Source: JBCCXL01 sp039191605
GTDB lineage: Bacteria > Acidobacteriota > Thermoanaerobaculia > Multivoradales > JAHZIX01
Assembly (NCBI GenBank): GCA_039191605.1
Contig: JBCCXL010000041.1
Location: forward strand, 1 to 14,736
DNA: 14,736 bases
Reading direction: 5' to 3'
Numbering within the stretch: position 1 is the stretch's first letter; each line of letters begins with the position of its first letter. A program made the position numbers and the translations under genes. Shown one piece after another: positions 1-7,059 of the stretch. The notes below the pieces were generated by a model that worked only from the letters and a program-made list of their open reading frames with translations, did no database searches and had not been told where the DNA came from.

Positions 1-152
1 ACCGGGAAAGTCCCTGGCACCCGAACCGGGAAAGTCCCTGGCACCCGAACCGGGAAAGTCCCTGGCACCCGAACCGGGAAAGTCCCTGGCACCCGAACCG
101 GGAAAGTCCCTGGCACCCGAACCTCTTGGGGCAGGGGAAGGTCCCTGGCACC
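1..152. repeat. Left tandem array, 24-bp unit with GTCCCTGGCACC core
   Basis: Five identical 24-bp units lie at 1-24, 25-48, 49-72, 73-96 and 97-120, each holding the core GTCCCTGGCACC. A sixth, degenerate copy ends at 152. Positions 136-152 (GGAAGGTCCCTGGCACC) are the exact reverse complement of the first 17 bases of the unit in the right-hand array. Within each unit GGGA-AAG-TCCC can form a small hairpin. There is no unique spacer between copies, so this is not CRISPR. The array begins at base 1, so its true length is unknown. I recall similar GTGCC-type repeats being linked to REP-associated transposases, but none is present here. Confidence 0.95.
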
Positions 153-181
153 TCGTCTCCAAAAGTAGGGGACTGGACGTC

Positions 182-1162
182 CTACCCTCCCACCTCCACC
201 ACCACCTTCCCCTCCAGCTGTCCTTTCTCGACCTGCTCATGGGCCGCGGCAATGTCTTCGAGAGAATAGCGGTCGAAGCTGCCGAAGGGACGCCAGCCCT
301 CGGCGAGGGCAGCGGAGATCTCTTGGGCGGCGCGGGCTTTGGCCTGCGACGGAAAATCGTCGCTGCCGAGGAAGTCGATGCGAATGTTCTGGAAGACCAG
401 GGGCCAGAAGGGGATCTCGGGCATGGCGGCGTTGGTGGCGTAGGTAGCGATGCTGCCGCCGTTGCGCAACACGGCAAGGTCGAGCTCGAGGTTGGCGGCA
501 AAGGCGACTTCGACAACGTGATCGATGCCTTGAGGAACCAGCTCCCGAAGGCAAGCTTCGAGCCCCTCCCCCGCCAGCAGGACTTCCTCGGCGCCGGCCC
601 TTTCCGCGGCCCCTCGCTGCTCGGGCTTGCGGATGGTTGCCAGCACCCTTGCTCCCCGTCGCCGGGCCAGGTAAGCGGCACAGCTGCCGACGGCTCCAGC
701 TGCCCCCTGGACCAGCACGGTCTTGCCCTCCAATGGACCCGCGACATCCACCGCACGGTGGGCGGTGATCCCGGGAATGCCGATGGAGGCGGCCTCTTCC
801 AGAGGCACTCCCTCGGCGAGAGCAGCGACCCGCTCCACCGGAACGACGGCCTGTTCCGCCGCGGTGCCGAAGGGACGATAGCTTTGAGCACCGAAGCACC
901 ATGCTCTTCGGCCGACCCAGCTGGAGTCGACGCCTGGGCCCACCGCGTCCACCCGGCCAGCGCCGTCGCTGTGGGGGATCACGCGACGGTAAGGCAGGCC
1001 GCTGCCGAAGGTATCGCCGCGCTTTTTGACGTCCCCCGGGTGTACTCCCGAACACGCAACCCGGATCCGCACTTCTCCCTGCGCCGGCTCGAGATCCTCC
1101 ATCTCGCCAACCGCCAGCACCTCGCTCGCCGGCCCCTGGGATTCGTACCAAGCCGCTCTCAT
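182..1162 (-). CDS. NADPH:quinone oxidoreductase-like MDR protein
   Basis: This 326-residue protein is a cytoplasmic member of the medium-chain dehydrogenase/reductase superfamily, in the zinc-free quinone oxidoreductase (zeta-crystallin) branch. The N-terminal GroES-like domain (about 1-125) has the family pattern G-x-HPGDVKKRGD near 39-50. The Rossmann domain has the dinucleotide motif GAAGAVG at 153-159, and basic residues R178/K179 after the second strand fit NADPH preference. No catalytic or structural zinc cysteine set is seen. The C-terminus (HEQVEKGQLEGKVVVEV) is typical of the family and the length is normal. GGAG lies four bases before the ATG. It follows the FG-GAP gene by 56 bases on the same strand and may share its transcript. 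The actual substrate cannot be told from sequence. Confidence 0.9.
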   Translation of the reverse strand: MRAAWYESQGPASEVLAVGEMEDLEPAQGEVRIRVACSGVHPGDVKKRGDTFGSGLPYRRVIPHSDGAGRVDAVGPGVDSSWVGRRAWCFGAQSYRPFGTAAEQAVVPVERVAALAEGVPLEEAASIGIPGITAHRAVDVAGPLEGKTVLVQGAAGAVGSCAAYLARRRGARVLATIRKPEQRGAAERAGAEEVLLAGEGLEACLRELVPQGIDHVVEVAFAANLELDLAVLRNGGSIATYATNAAMPEIPFWPLVFQNIRIDFLGSDDFPSQAKARAAQEISAALAEGWRPFGSFDRYSLEDIAAAHEQVEKGQLEGKVVVEVGG

Positions 1163-1218
1163 CTCACTCCAACGTCCTCAGGGGCGGTGAATTCCTGAAG
1201 AGCATGTGCGGCCGTGCA

Positions 1219-2805
1219 CTAGACCCCGCCGAAGACCGTCCACCCGGCCGTCGAGCCACCCTCGAATCCCCCGCTGAAGAGATCCGGGTAGACCACCTCG
1301 TGGATGGTCTCCGCAGCCAGCGCCCCGAGGTTCTGCACCACGCCCGAGGGCCACGTGACGACGACATCGGTGACGATGTCGGCGGCGAGGCCGAAGTGGA
1401 GGGTGAGGTCGTGGTTGCCGCCGAGGCTGGAGCCGCTGTGGACGTCGTCCAGCAGCACTCGGCCACCGGAGGTGTGAACCTCGACGATGGTGCCGAGGGC
1501 ATCGCGATTGATGGTGCCGCGGCCGGAGAAGCGCAGGCCGACCCAGCTGTTGTCGGCGGCGTCGGCGTCGATGTTGCGCAGCAGGGTGTATTCGTCGTTG
1601 ATGTTGCCGACGATCAGGTCCACCCGGCCATCGCCGTCGTAGTCCGCGGCGGTCACGCCGAGGGTGCCGCGGCTATCGGAGGCACCGCTGCCGGCGGAGA
1701 CATCCTCGAAGGTGCCGTTGCCGAGGTTGTGGAAGAGTCGGTCCGCCGGGTCGGCGTTCATGGTGGAGAGGAAGAGGTCCGGCCAGGTGTCGTTGTCGTA
1801 ATCGAAGAACGCCGAGCCCCAGCCGATAGAGACGGAGTTCACGCCGGCGGCGTCGGTGACCTCGATGAAGTCATCGGTGCCCAAATCCCGCTGGCTCGCC
1901 AGCAGCACCTGCTCGTCGATGCTGGAGAAGTAGAGATCCCAGTCCAGGTCGCCGTCGTAATCCCCCACCGCGACGCCCATGCCGCAGACCGGGCGATCGG
2001 CGCCGGTGGCCTCGGAGACCTCGGTGAAGCACCAGCCGCCGCAGCCGCCGCCGTCGTTGCGCCACAGCGGATTGCCCACCTGCTTGTCGTTGACCACGTA
2101 GATGTCCTGGTCACCGTCGAAATCGATATCCAGAAAGCGGGCGACGAAGCCCGGGCGGGAGCGGGCGGTGCCGTCGCCGAGCCATTGGCTGACGTCGGTG
2201 AAGCTGCCGTCGGCGTTGTTGCGGAAGAGGCGGTCCTCCCCCTCCTCGGCGCCGGGATCGTAGTAATTCACCACGTAGAGATCGAGCCAGCCGTCCGCGT
2301 CCACGTCGCCCCAGGCGACGGAGGTCGCCAGGCCCGTCGTATCCGCCACGCCGGCAGCGACGGTGACGTCCTCGAACATCGTTCCGTTCATATTGCGGAA
2401 CAGGGTGCCGCCGCCCTTGGCGCCGACGTAGAGATCCAGCCATCCATCGTTGTCGTAATCTGCCCACGCCGCGCCGGCGCTCACCTTGGTGGTGAGCTCC
2501 GCCACCGCGGCGAAGCTCGCCAGCGAGAAGGTGCCGTCACAATCGTTCTGGTAGAGACGATTCGGCCCCAGATTGTCGGTGAGGTAGAGATCCGGGCAGC
2601 CATCGCGATTGAAATCGCCCCAGGCCTGACCGGTGATGGTGTCGAGGGCGTTGTGGTCGGCCACCAGGCCGGCGGCGACGGTGGCGTCGACAAAGCTCTG
2701 GGCCGAGAGCGACGGCGCGCTGACACCTAGGCTCAGAATCGAAGCTAGAGCGAAGAGAGCAACGGGAACTAAGGCCGCGGAAAACGAACGCAGCATGGAC
2801 GGCAT
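1219..2805 (-). CDS. Secreted FG-GAP/VCBS repeat protein with ASPIC/UnbV domain
   Basis: This 528-residue protein is exported and probably acts at the cell surface or outside it. Residues 1-35 are a signal peptide: one Arg, a long hydrophobic core, then a likely cleavage after SLSA. Residues from about 38 to 420 hold at least six FG-GAP/VCBS-type propeller repeats with calcium-loop-like motifs such as DYDNDGWLDLYV, DVDADGWLDLYV and DYDGDGRVDLIV, each followed by an LFRN-x-DGxFxDV segment. An ASPIC/UnbV domain follows (GTIVEVHTSGGR, VTWPSGVVQNL). The last 21 residues (DLFSGGFEGG...W) resemble the FxDGFESGxTxxW tail that I recall ending many secreted Acidobacteria proteins. The start at 2805 is preferred over an upstream ATG at 2880 because AGGAGGT sits five bases before it and the signal peptide begins there. 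The binding partner is unknown. Confidence 0.88.
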   Translation of the reverse strand: MPSMLRSFSAALVPVALFALASILSLGVSAPSLSAQSFVDATVAAGLVADHNALDTITGQAWGDFNRDGCPDLYLTDNLGPNRLYQNDCDGTFSLASFAAVAELTTKVSAGAAWADYDNDGWLDLYVGAKGGGTLFRNMNGTMFEDVTVAAGVADTTGLATSVAWGDVDADGWLDLYVVNYYDPGAEEGEDRLFRNNADGSFTDVSQWLGDGTARSRPGFVARFLDIDFDGDQDIYVVNDKQVGNPLWRNDGGGCGGWCFTEVSEATGADRPVCGMGVAVGDYDGDLDWDLYFSSIDEQVLLASQRDLGTDDFIEVTDAAGVNSVSIGWGSAFFDYDNDTWPDLFLSTMNADPADRLFHNLGNGTFEDVSAGSGASDSRGTLGVTAADYDGDGRVDLIVGNINDEYTLLRNIDADAADNSWVGLRFSGRGTINRDALGTIVEVHTSGGRVLLDDVHSGSSLGGNHDLTLHFGLAADIVTDVVVTWPSGVVQNLGALAAETIHEVVYPDLFSGGFEGGSTAGWTVFGGV

Positions 2806-2810
2806 GGGGC

Positions 2811-2817
2811 ACCTCCT
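2811..2817 (-). promoter_or_regulatory. Strong ribosome binding site of the FG-GAP gene
   Basis: On the minus strand AGGAGGT is followed by GCCCC and then ATG at 2805. This perfect Shine-Dalgarno fixes the start at 2805 rather than the in-frame ATG at 2880. Confidence 0.8.
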
Positions 2818-2897
2818 GCAGAAGGCCCACCTGCTCTCTATGGAGGGACAGGGGTGCGACAAGAGAGCCAGCGGGCGCAAAAACTTGGGGATAGATC

Positions 2898-2927
2898 AAG
2901 CTAGCACCGCCGAGAACGCGGTGTCAA
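2898..2927 (-). promoter_or_regulatory. Possible sigma-70-like promoter of the FG-GAP gene
   Basis: On the minus strand a perfect TTGACA (2922-2927) is followed after 18 bases by TAGCTT (2898-2903), a weak -10 match. It lies about 90 bases before the start codon. The -35 match is good but the -10 has only three consensus bases, so this is tentative. The rest of the 2806-2979 gap shows nothing clear. Confidence 0.3.
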
Positions 2928-2979
2928 CGAAATCCAGCAATGGGCCCCTGGTACCCCTCGATACCGCGCTTCCCGACTC

Positions 2980-4302
2980 CTAGGTGCGGGTCTCTTCCGG
3001 CTCGAAGAGGCTTTGCTGACCGCTGGGATCGACGATCTCCACCTCCGTCGCTTGCTGTAGCTCCATGGCGACCTTGGAGCGCGCCAGAGTGCCTCGACAA
3101 GAGAGCAGCTTGGACTCCTCGTGGGCCTGAATCGCCCGCAGATAGTCCTTCCACAGCAGGTGCACCCGCACTCGCCGCTCCCGGCCCTGCACCCGCTCCA
3201 GCACCCGCGCCGTCCCTCCCCTCTCCTCGGGATCCTCGGGCTCTTCCGAGTCGACCTCCAGACTCAGCACTCGGCCCCGCAGCTGGTAGTCGGGGCGAGG
3301 GCGATCGAGGCGCAAAAAATCGCTGCCGTTGAGCAGGGCGTCCGCCAGCTGCGACTCGATTCGAATCGGCGCCGGCGACAGCTGCCGCGGCGGCGGCTCG
3401 GCGCTGGCCCAGTCGACGCCGATCTCCACCGCACGATCTTCTTCGGCGGTGCCCGCTAGGCGCCCCAGGGCGCGGCAGAAGTTGGCGCTCACGCCGCGCT
3501 CCACGGAACGCGAAAAGGCCGCCATCTCCCCCTCTTCCCCGAGGCTCCGGCGAGCGGCATCCAGGGCGGCATCCAAAGCCTGCATCAGGGTGACGGTCAC
3601 CTGCCGCGGGTAGCCCTGAGGGCGAGCCGCCAGCGGGCTGTCTTGTTCTTCCGGCGATTCCTCATCGCCTCCGCCGAGGGGAGAGTAAATCCGCAGCACG
3701 TAGCTTCCCGCCTGGGGCAGGCCGAGGCGAACGTCGGCGAGGTAGGCCCGCACCCGATCCCGGGGCTTTCCCCGCAGCACGGGGCGCGGCACCAGAGCGG
3801 TGCGGGCGGCGGAGCGCAGCAGATCCACCGCTTCCTGCAGCAGCACCAGACCGTGCTCCACGGCGATGCTGCCGGACTCCGGCACTTCGGCCCGCACCCG
3901 CACCACATCCACCCGCGCGAAGCGCAGAGATTCCAGCACCTCCCGCGGCGAACGGGACTCCACCCGCGCCAGCACCTCCAGGGCGGTGGCGAGGTTCAGC
4001 GAGTAGTCGTCGAAGTCGGGATCCAGCGGCTGCAGCAGGCTGACGGGCTCATTCTTCTTTTCTCGGCCCCGATCTTCCCCGCCACCGTCTTTTCCACCGC
4101 TGCCTTTTCCACCACCGTCTTTTTCACTACTGTCTGGTCCACCACCGTCTTTTCCACCACTGACCTCGGGACTCCAGCGCCACAGCGCGGCGCCCTCTCG
4201 CCGTCCCGAGAGACGCCAGCCCCTAGTCTCCAGGTAGGCCGAGAGGTCCTGCGGCAACAGGACCTCCAGCTCCTCCCACCCGGCCCTCTCCCAGGGAGTC
4301 AC
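2980..4302 (-). CDS. Unrecognised 440-residue partner of the DUF4365 protein
   Basis: I cannot name this family with confidence. The 440-residue protein has no signal peptide or membrane helix and should be cytoplasmic. It has a short N-terminal part (1-45), then a Gly/Asp/Lys-rich linker (about 48-82) in which KDGGG recurs at 51, 61 and 71, an exact 10-residue period. A mixed alpha/beta core (about 86-300) contains VEHGLVLLQEAVDLLRSAAR (149-168) and VRLGLPQAGSYVLRIYSP (191-208), a pattern I vaguely recall from actinobacterial hypothetical proteins. A C-terminal domain (about 312-425) has a beta-rich look, with LRGRVLSLEV, RRVRVHLLWKDYLRAIQAH and a Gly-x-Leu strand. The tail carries QQSLF at 429-433, close to the bacterial sliding-clamp binding peptide. 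The start is GTG, with GGAGG seven bases upstream, and overlaps the DUF4365 stop by four bases (GTGA), so the two are almost certainly co-translated. Confidence 0.75.
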   Translation of the reverse strand: MTPWERAGWEELEVLLPQDLSAYLETRGWRLSGRREGAALWRWSPEVSGGKDGGGPDSSEKDGGGKGSGGKDGGGEDRGREKKNEPVSLLQPLDPDFDDYSLNLATALEVLARVESRSPREVLESLRFARVDVVRVRAEVPESGSIAVEHGLVLLQEAVDLLRSAARTALVPRPVLRGKPRDRVRAYLADVRLGLPQAGSYVLRIYSPLGGGDEESPEEQDSPLAARPQGYPRQVTVTLMQALDAALDAARRSLGEEGEMAAFSRSVERGVSANFCRALGRLAGTAEEDRAVEIGVDWASAEPPPRQLSPAPIRIESQLADALLNGSDFLRLDRPRPDYQLRGRVLSLEVDSEEPEDPEERGGTARVLERVQGRERRVRVHLLWKDYLRAIQAHEESKLLSCRGTLARSKVAMELQQATEVEIVDPSGQQSLFEPEETRT

Positions 4303-4826
4303 GAGCTTTCCTCCGCGGCCGCCACGACGGAAGCCGGCCGTTCACCGCGCAGCAGCGCCCGCAGCTGCGCGCCGTCGAAGCGCTGCGCGGCCGGCAGCCA
4401 AACCCGAAGGCTGCTGCGGTTCGCCGTTGCTGGAGCGCCGCGCAGATCGAGCCAATAGGCGCAGCGGCGCATCACCAGCTGCTCCTCCGAGTGCTCCACC
4501 CAGCGCTCCTGGTCCTGCGGCGCGAAGAGCACCACCAGGATGAGGGGCACCGCCCGTTTCTCACTGCGCAGGCGCTCATAGTCCTTGACCTCCAGGTCAT
4601 AGCCCAATCGTCGCTGCCCGGAAGGGTCCCCATGGGGTTCACGAGCCGTAGCCTTGAGCTGAGCGTCCAGGTACCGCGGGCTCCAATCCGAGCCGTCCTC
4701 CCAGGTGAAACGCACGTCGGCGCCGTGAAAATCCGGCACCACCCGCTGGGAGCTGGCCCCCACCGCCGTCGCGGTAGCGTGGACGTAGGCCAGGCTCAGC
4801 TCCTCCAGAAGGGCGCTGCGATGCAT
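4299..4826 (-). CDS. DUF4365 domain protein, Mrr/PD-(D/E)XK-like nuclease candidate
   Basis: The 175-residue protein matches the DUF4365 pattern as I know it. An N-terminal helix (about 5-22) leads to DFHGADVRF at 32-40 and then DAQLKAT at 54-60. The D32-x-x-G-A-D37 plus Q56-L-K58 arrangement is that of the QxK variant of the Mrr/PD-(D/E)XK nuclease fold. DLEVKDYERLR (77-87), VPLILVVLFAPQDQERWV (93-110) and RRCAYWLDLRG (120-130) are the other family landmarks. It is cytoplasmic. The last 40 residues are less typical. The downstream 440-residue gene overlaps by four bases, so the pair forms an operon. DUF4365 proteins often occur in defence or mobile regions, but catalytic activity here is inferred only. 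The start is the ATG at 4826, with a weak AGAG upstream. Confidence 0.8.
   Translation of the reverse strand: MHRSALLEELSLAYVHATATAVGASSQRVVPDFHGADVRFTWEDGSDWSPRYLDAQLKATAREPHGDPSGQRRLGYDLEVKDYERLRSEKRAVPLILVVLFAPQDQERWVEHSEEQLVMRRCAYWLDLRGAPATANRSSLRVWLPAAQRFDGAQLRALLRGERPASVVAAAEESS
4310..4314 (-). promoter_or_regulatory. Ribosome binding site that sets the GTG start at 4302
   Basis: GGAGG on the minus strand lies seven bases before the GTG at 4302, inside the 3' end of the DUF4365 gene. Together with the four-base overlap it supports the GTG start and coupled translation. Confidence 0.7.
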
Positions 4827-5011
4827 CGGAATCTCTTAGCTCGTCGTTGGGGAGAGTGCGCGAAGCGAGGGGCGACCGCCGCTGGAACGCTCTACCGCGA
4901 GACGCTTCCTGGGGCCTAGCGGTGAGCATCAGCGTCAGTCGTCAGTGGTGGTCGTCGATGGCGGTCATCCGTGGCGGCCAGCGTTGCTCAGCGGTCTTGG
5001 CCAGAGTCGCT

Positions 5012-6178
5012 CTAGGCAGCCTTCGCCGCGATGGCTCCGTCGACGGCAGCCCCCTCGACGATGGATTGGCTGATGCGGCGACAGGCGAAGAAGGAGCCGA
5101 GGATAAAGCGCTGGGCCGGCCCGAAGGTACCCTCGGCGATGCCGCCGGTGAAGTACAGCCCCGGCAGGCGGGAGCGGAAGTGGCGGTCGAGATCGGGAGC
5201 GCTATCGGCGGCGCCGAGGCGCTGGCGCAGATCCTCCGCCAGGAAGCGCAGATTGCCGATCTGGCCCCGATAGCCGGTGCAGGAGACCACCGCGTCCACC
5301 TTGCCGACCTTCGGCCCCTCGATCCCCGAGCCGGACTCCCGCAGCCCCAGGTCCTCGGCGTTGCCGAAGATCTTGGGGATGTTCTCGGAGCCGTAGAGGG
5401 CCCGGTAGTTGGGCGTCATGGTGGCCTTGAAGGAAGACTTGGTCAGCGGTGTGCGCACCGCCTGAGGCAGGAAGTAATAGGCCGGAGACACCGCCAGAAT
5501 CGCCTTGAAGATCGGCGTCGGCACCCGCAGCGGCTCGCGGAAGAAGCGCGGCTCGTGACGCAAGCCCCAAACGATCTCGTTGCGGGGCTCCAGAGCCTCT
5601 ACCGTCTCCGCCGCCGACTGGCCGGACCCGAGCACCAGGACCCGGCGATCCTCCAGCGCCTCGATGGCCTCCGTATCCCAGCTGTGGAGCACACGGTCTT
5701 GAGGCAGCTGCTGCAGCGACTCCGGCAAGAAGCGATGGGGGCCAATGCCGGTGGCCACCACCACCTCCTGAGCCTCGATCACCGTGCCGTCATCGGTAAC
5801 GGCGCGGTAGCGGGCTCCCTGCTCGCGAGGACCCTCTACCGAGGTCACCCGGCCATGATGAATTTTGTACGGCCGATTCTCGGTGAGCTCGGTGAGGTAT
5901 TGGCGGTAGAGATCGATGGGAATCCGCTCTTCGACGATTCTCTCGCCTCGGCTGGCGTCAGCATCGAGCCAGCGACGGAAGGAGAGCTGATTTCCCGGAT
6001 CGTAGATGCTCGAGGCATTCCAGTCGGAGCGCAGGAACATGGTGCTCAGGGTGTGGTGCTGCCACAGCTGGAAAGGCTCGCCAACGATGCGAAAGTCGAC
6101 GCCGGCGGCGTACAGAGCCTCAGCAACGCCGACGCCGTAGGGTCCGGCGCCGATGATCAGGGCGTAGGTGCGGTCCAT
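5012..6178 (-). CDS. FAD/NAD(P)-dependent oxidoreductase (FMO/N-hydroxylase-like)
   Basis: This 388-residue cytoplasmic flavoprotein has the two-dinucleotide-fold plan of flavin monooxygenases and ornithine/lysine N-hydroxylases. The FAD motif is GAGPYG at 10-15. A second Rossmann motif for NAD(P)H is GSGQSA at 184-189. VVVATG (139-144) and SCTGYRGQ (299-306) are the ATG-like hinge motifs. LYFTGG-x-AEGTFGPAQRF near 341-358 is the usual C-terminal FAD-contacting segment. The length is somewhat short for siderophore hydroxylases but normal for FAD-dependent oxidoreductases of this type. It stands alone, with 185 bases to the DUF4365 gene and 289 bases to the acidic gene. No siderophore or catabolic genes nearby indicate a substrate. 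GGGAG lies about 11 bases before the ATG, a rather long spacing. Confidence 0.85.
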   Translation of the reverse strand: MDRTYALIIGAGPYGVGVAEALYAAGVDFRIVGEPFQLWQHHTLSTMFLRSDWNASSIYDPGNQLSFRRWLDADASRGERIVEERIPIDLYRQYLTELTENRPYKIHHGRVTSVEGPREQGARYRAVTDDGTVIEAQEVVVATGIGPHRFLPESLQQLPQDRVLHSWDTEAIEALEDRRVLVLGSGQSAAETVEALEPRNEIVWGLRHEPRFFREPLRVPTPIFKAILAVSPAYYFLPQAVRTPLTKSSFKATMTPNYRALYGSENIPKIFGNAEDLGLRESGSGIEGPKVGKVDAVVSCTGYRGQIGNLRFLAEDLRQRLGAADSAPDLDRHFRSRLPGLYFTGGIAEGTFGPAQRFILGSFFACRRISQSIVEGAAVDGAIAAKAA

Positions 6179-6254
6179 AGGTGAGGAATCTCCCTGGAAG
6201 AAGTCAGCAGGCTGGTCGGCGTTGCCCGAAGCGAAGTGCCGACGGGGGAGCTAG

Positions 6255-6310
6255 GGACCCGGGTCCTCTCGGACGACGGCGGACAAGACGTCTCGAGGAG
6301 AGATCTCTCC
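6255..6310. promoter_or_regulatory. Two palindromes upstream of the flavoprotein gene
   Basis: The 289-base gap between the flavoprotein and the acidic-protein gene holds two perfect palindromes: GGACCCGGGTCC (6255-6266) and GGAGAGATCTCTCC (6297-6310). They lie 77 and 119 bases upstream of the flavoprotein start. They may be operators of dimeric regulators, but no conserved promoter boxes are obvious between them. Nothing else recognisable is seen in 6179-6467. Confidence 0.3.
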
Positions 6311-6467
6311 GCCGTGGCCGAGGCTCCGTAACTAGCTCACCAAGTGCCGAGAGTATCAAAAGCCGGCGACGATCTCGCGACAGACTTCGACCCTGCGCGC
6401 CCTCTGGCTTCAACTCCCGACTCCCTCGTCATCCACGCTCTAGAAAGCGCCGGCGTTCTGGAAATCT

Positions 6468-6914
6468 TCAGAAATCAGCGCCGAGGCGCCATTGGGCACC
6501 CTCCGCTTCCGCCAGCTCCAGCAGCCGCTCCATCGCCCGTAGGTCTTCCAGCACCCCGTCGGGGTCTTCGAGACCGGCGCCGTCTTCGTGATCGATGTAC
6601 TCGGCGAGGGTCATCACCGTCTCCAGTCCGTCGGCGGCGGCGAACCAAGAGGATTCCGAATCCTCGTCCTCTTCGTCGTCGTAGCCATCGGAATCTTCGT
6701 CCTCATCGGAATCCCAACCCTCGTCCCCGTCCGCCGAAAAGAGGTCCGATCCATCGACGTCGCCCTCGCGATAAAAGCTCCACAGATCGCGGATATCCAG
6801 CTGCTGACAAATCTCCGTCAACTCTCCCTCGGCCTGGGCCAAGGCCTTGCCCTGCATGAAGACGTCGAGCTCCGGAAGATCACGATCGAGAACAACAAAA
6901 ATCGCTGATCCCAT
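6468..6914 (-). CDS. Conserved hypothetical acidic protein (GSAIFVVLDR type)
   Basis: The 148-residue protein starts MGSAIFVVLDR and ends with a helical part and WRLGADF. I recall a small conserved family of this form (GSAIFVVLDRE..., WFPAEEGL..., ...LAVDF) in various Gram-negative bacteria; its function is unknown. Residues 50-89 form an extremely acidic insert, almost all Asp, Glu, Ser and Gly (for example DSDEDEDSDGYDDEEDEDSE), which makes the predicted pI very low. The following WFAAADGLETV (90-100) restores the family pattern. It has no signal peptide or membrane helix. GGAG lies about nine bases after allowing for AGTGCATTC before the ATG. It sits downstream of the polysaccharide operon, but a probable terminator separates them, so it is likely transcribed on its own. 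Confidence 0.75.
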   Translation of the reverse strand: MGSAIFVVLDRDLPELDVFMQGKALAQAEGELTEICQQLDIRDLWSFYREGDVDGSDLFSADGDEGWDSDEDEDSDGYDDEEDEDSESSWFAAADGLETVMTLAEYIDHEDGAGLEDPDGVLEDLRAMERLLELAEAEGAQWRLGADF

Positions 6915-6938
6915 GAATGCACTCTCCGTAAGTCGATA

Positions 6939-6959
6939 GCCACCCGGTCCACGGGTGGC
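6939..6959. terminator. Perfect GC-rich hairpin between ligase and acidic genes
   Basis: GCCACCCG (6939-6946), loop gtcca, CGGGTGGC (6952-6959): a perfect 8-bp stem, 25 bases upstream of the acidic-protein start. It lacks a U-tract in either direction. It may back up the terminator at 7011-7040 or be a 5' leader structure of the acidic gene. Confidence 0.4.
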
Positions 6960-7010
6960 GAGCTCAGCGCGAGGTCCATCCCCCCGCCGGCTCGACGGCA
7001 GATTCTACGC

Positions 7011-7040
7011 AAAAAAGAGAGGTTCGGATTACCCGGCCTC
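7011..7040 (-). terminator. Probable intrinsic terminator of the polysaccharide operon
   Basis: Read on the minus strand, GAGG-c-CGG-gtaat-CCG-aa-CCTC forms a stem with a small internal loop, followed by TC and then six T (7011-7016). It lies about 20 bases after the ligase stop codon. The stem is short, so confidence is moderate. Confidence 0.5.
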
Positions 7041-7059
7041 AGCCCCGGCGGTCTCGACC

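Noticed and set aside
1..152. CRISPR array
   Set aside because: The units are contiguous tandem copies without unique spacers and there are no cas genes; the same holds for the right array.
1204..2730. 508-residue open frame on the plus strand, opposite the FG-GAP gene
   Set aside because: Its product is a low-complexity Ala/Gly/Val/Glu/Asp sequence without domains. The minus-strand frame has a signal peptide, clear repeats and a strong Shine-Dalgarno, and GC-rich codon use keeps the opposite strand open.
2806..2880. Upstream ATG at 2880 for the FG-GAP protein
   Set aside because: It would bury the signal peptide behind 25 residues and lacks the strong AGGAGGT found before the ATG at 2805.
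2944..2955. Degenerate copy of the array core in the gap near 2950 (GCCCCTGGTACC)
   Set aside because: It matches 10 of 12 core bases, but it is a single copy and a match of that quality can occur by chance in GC-rich DNA.
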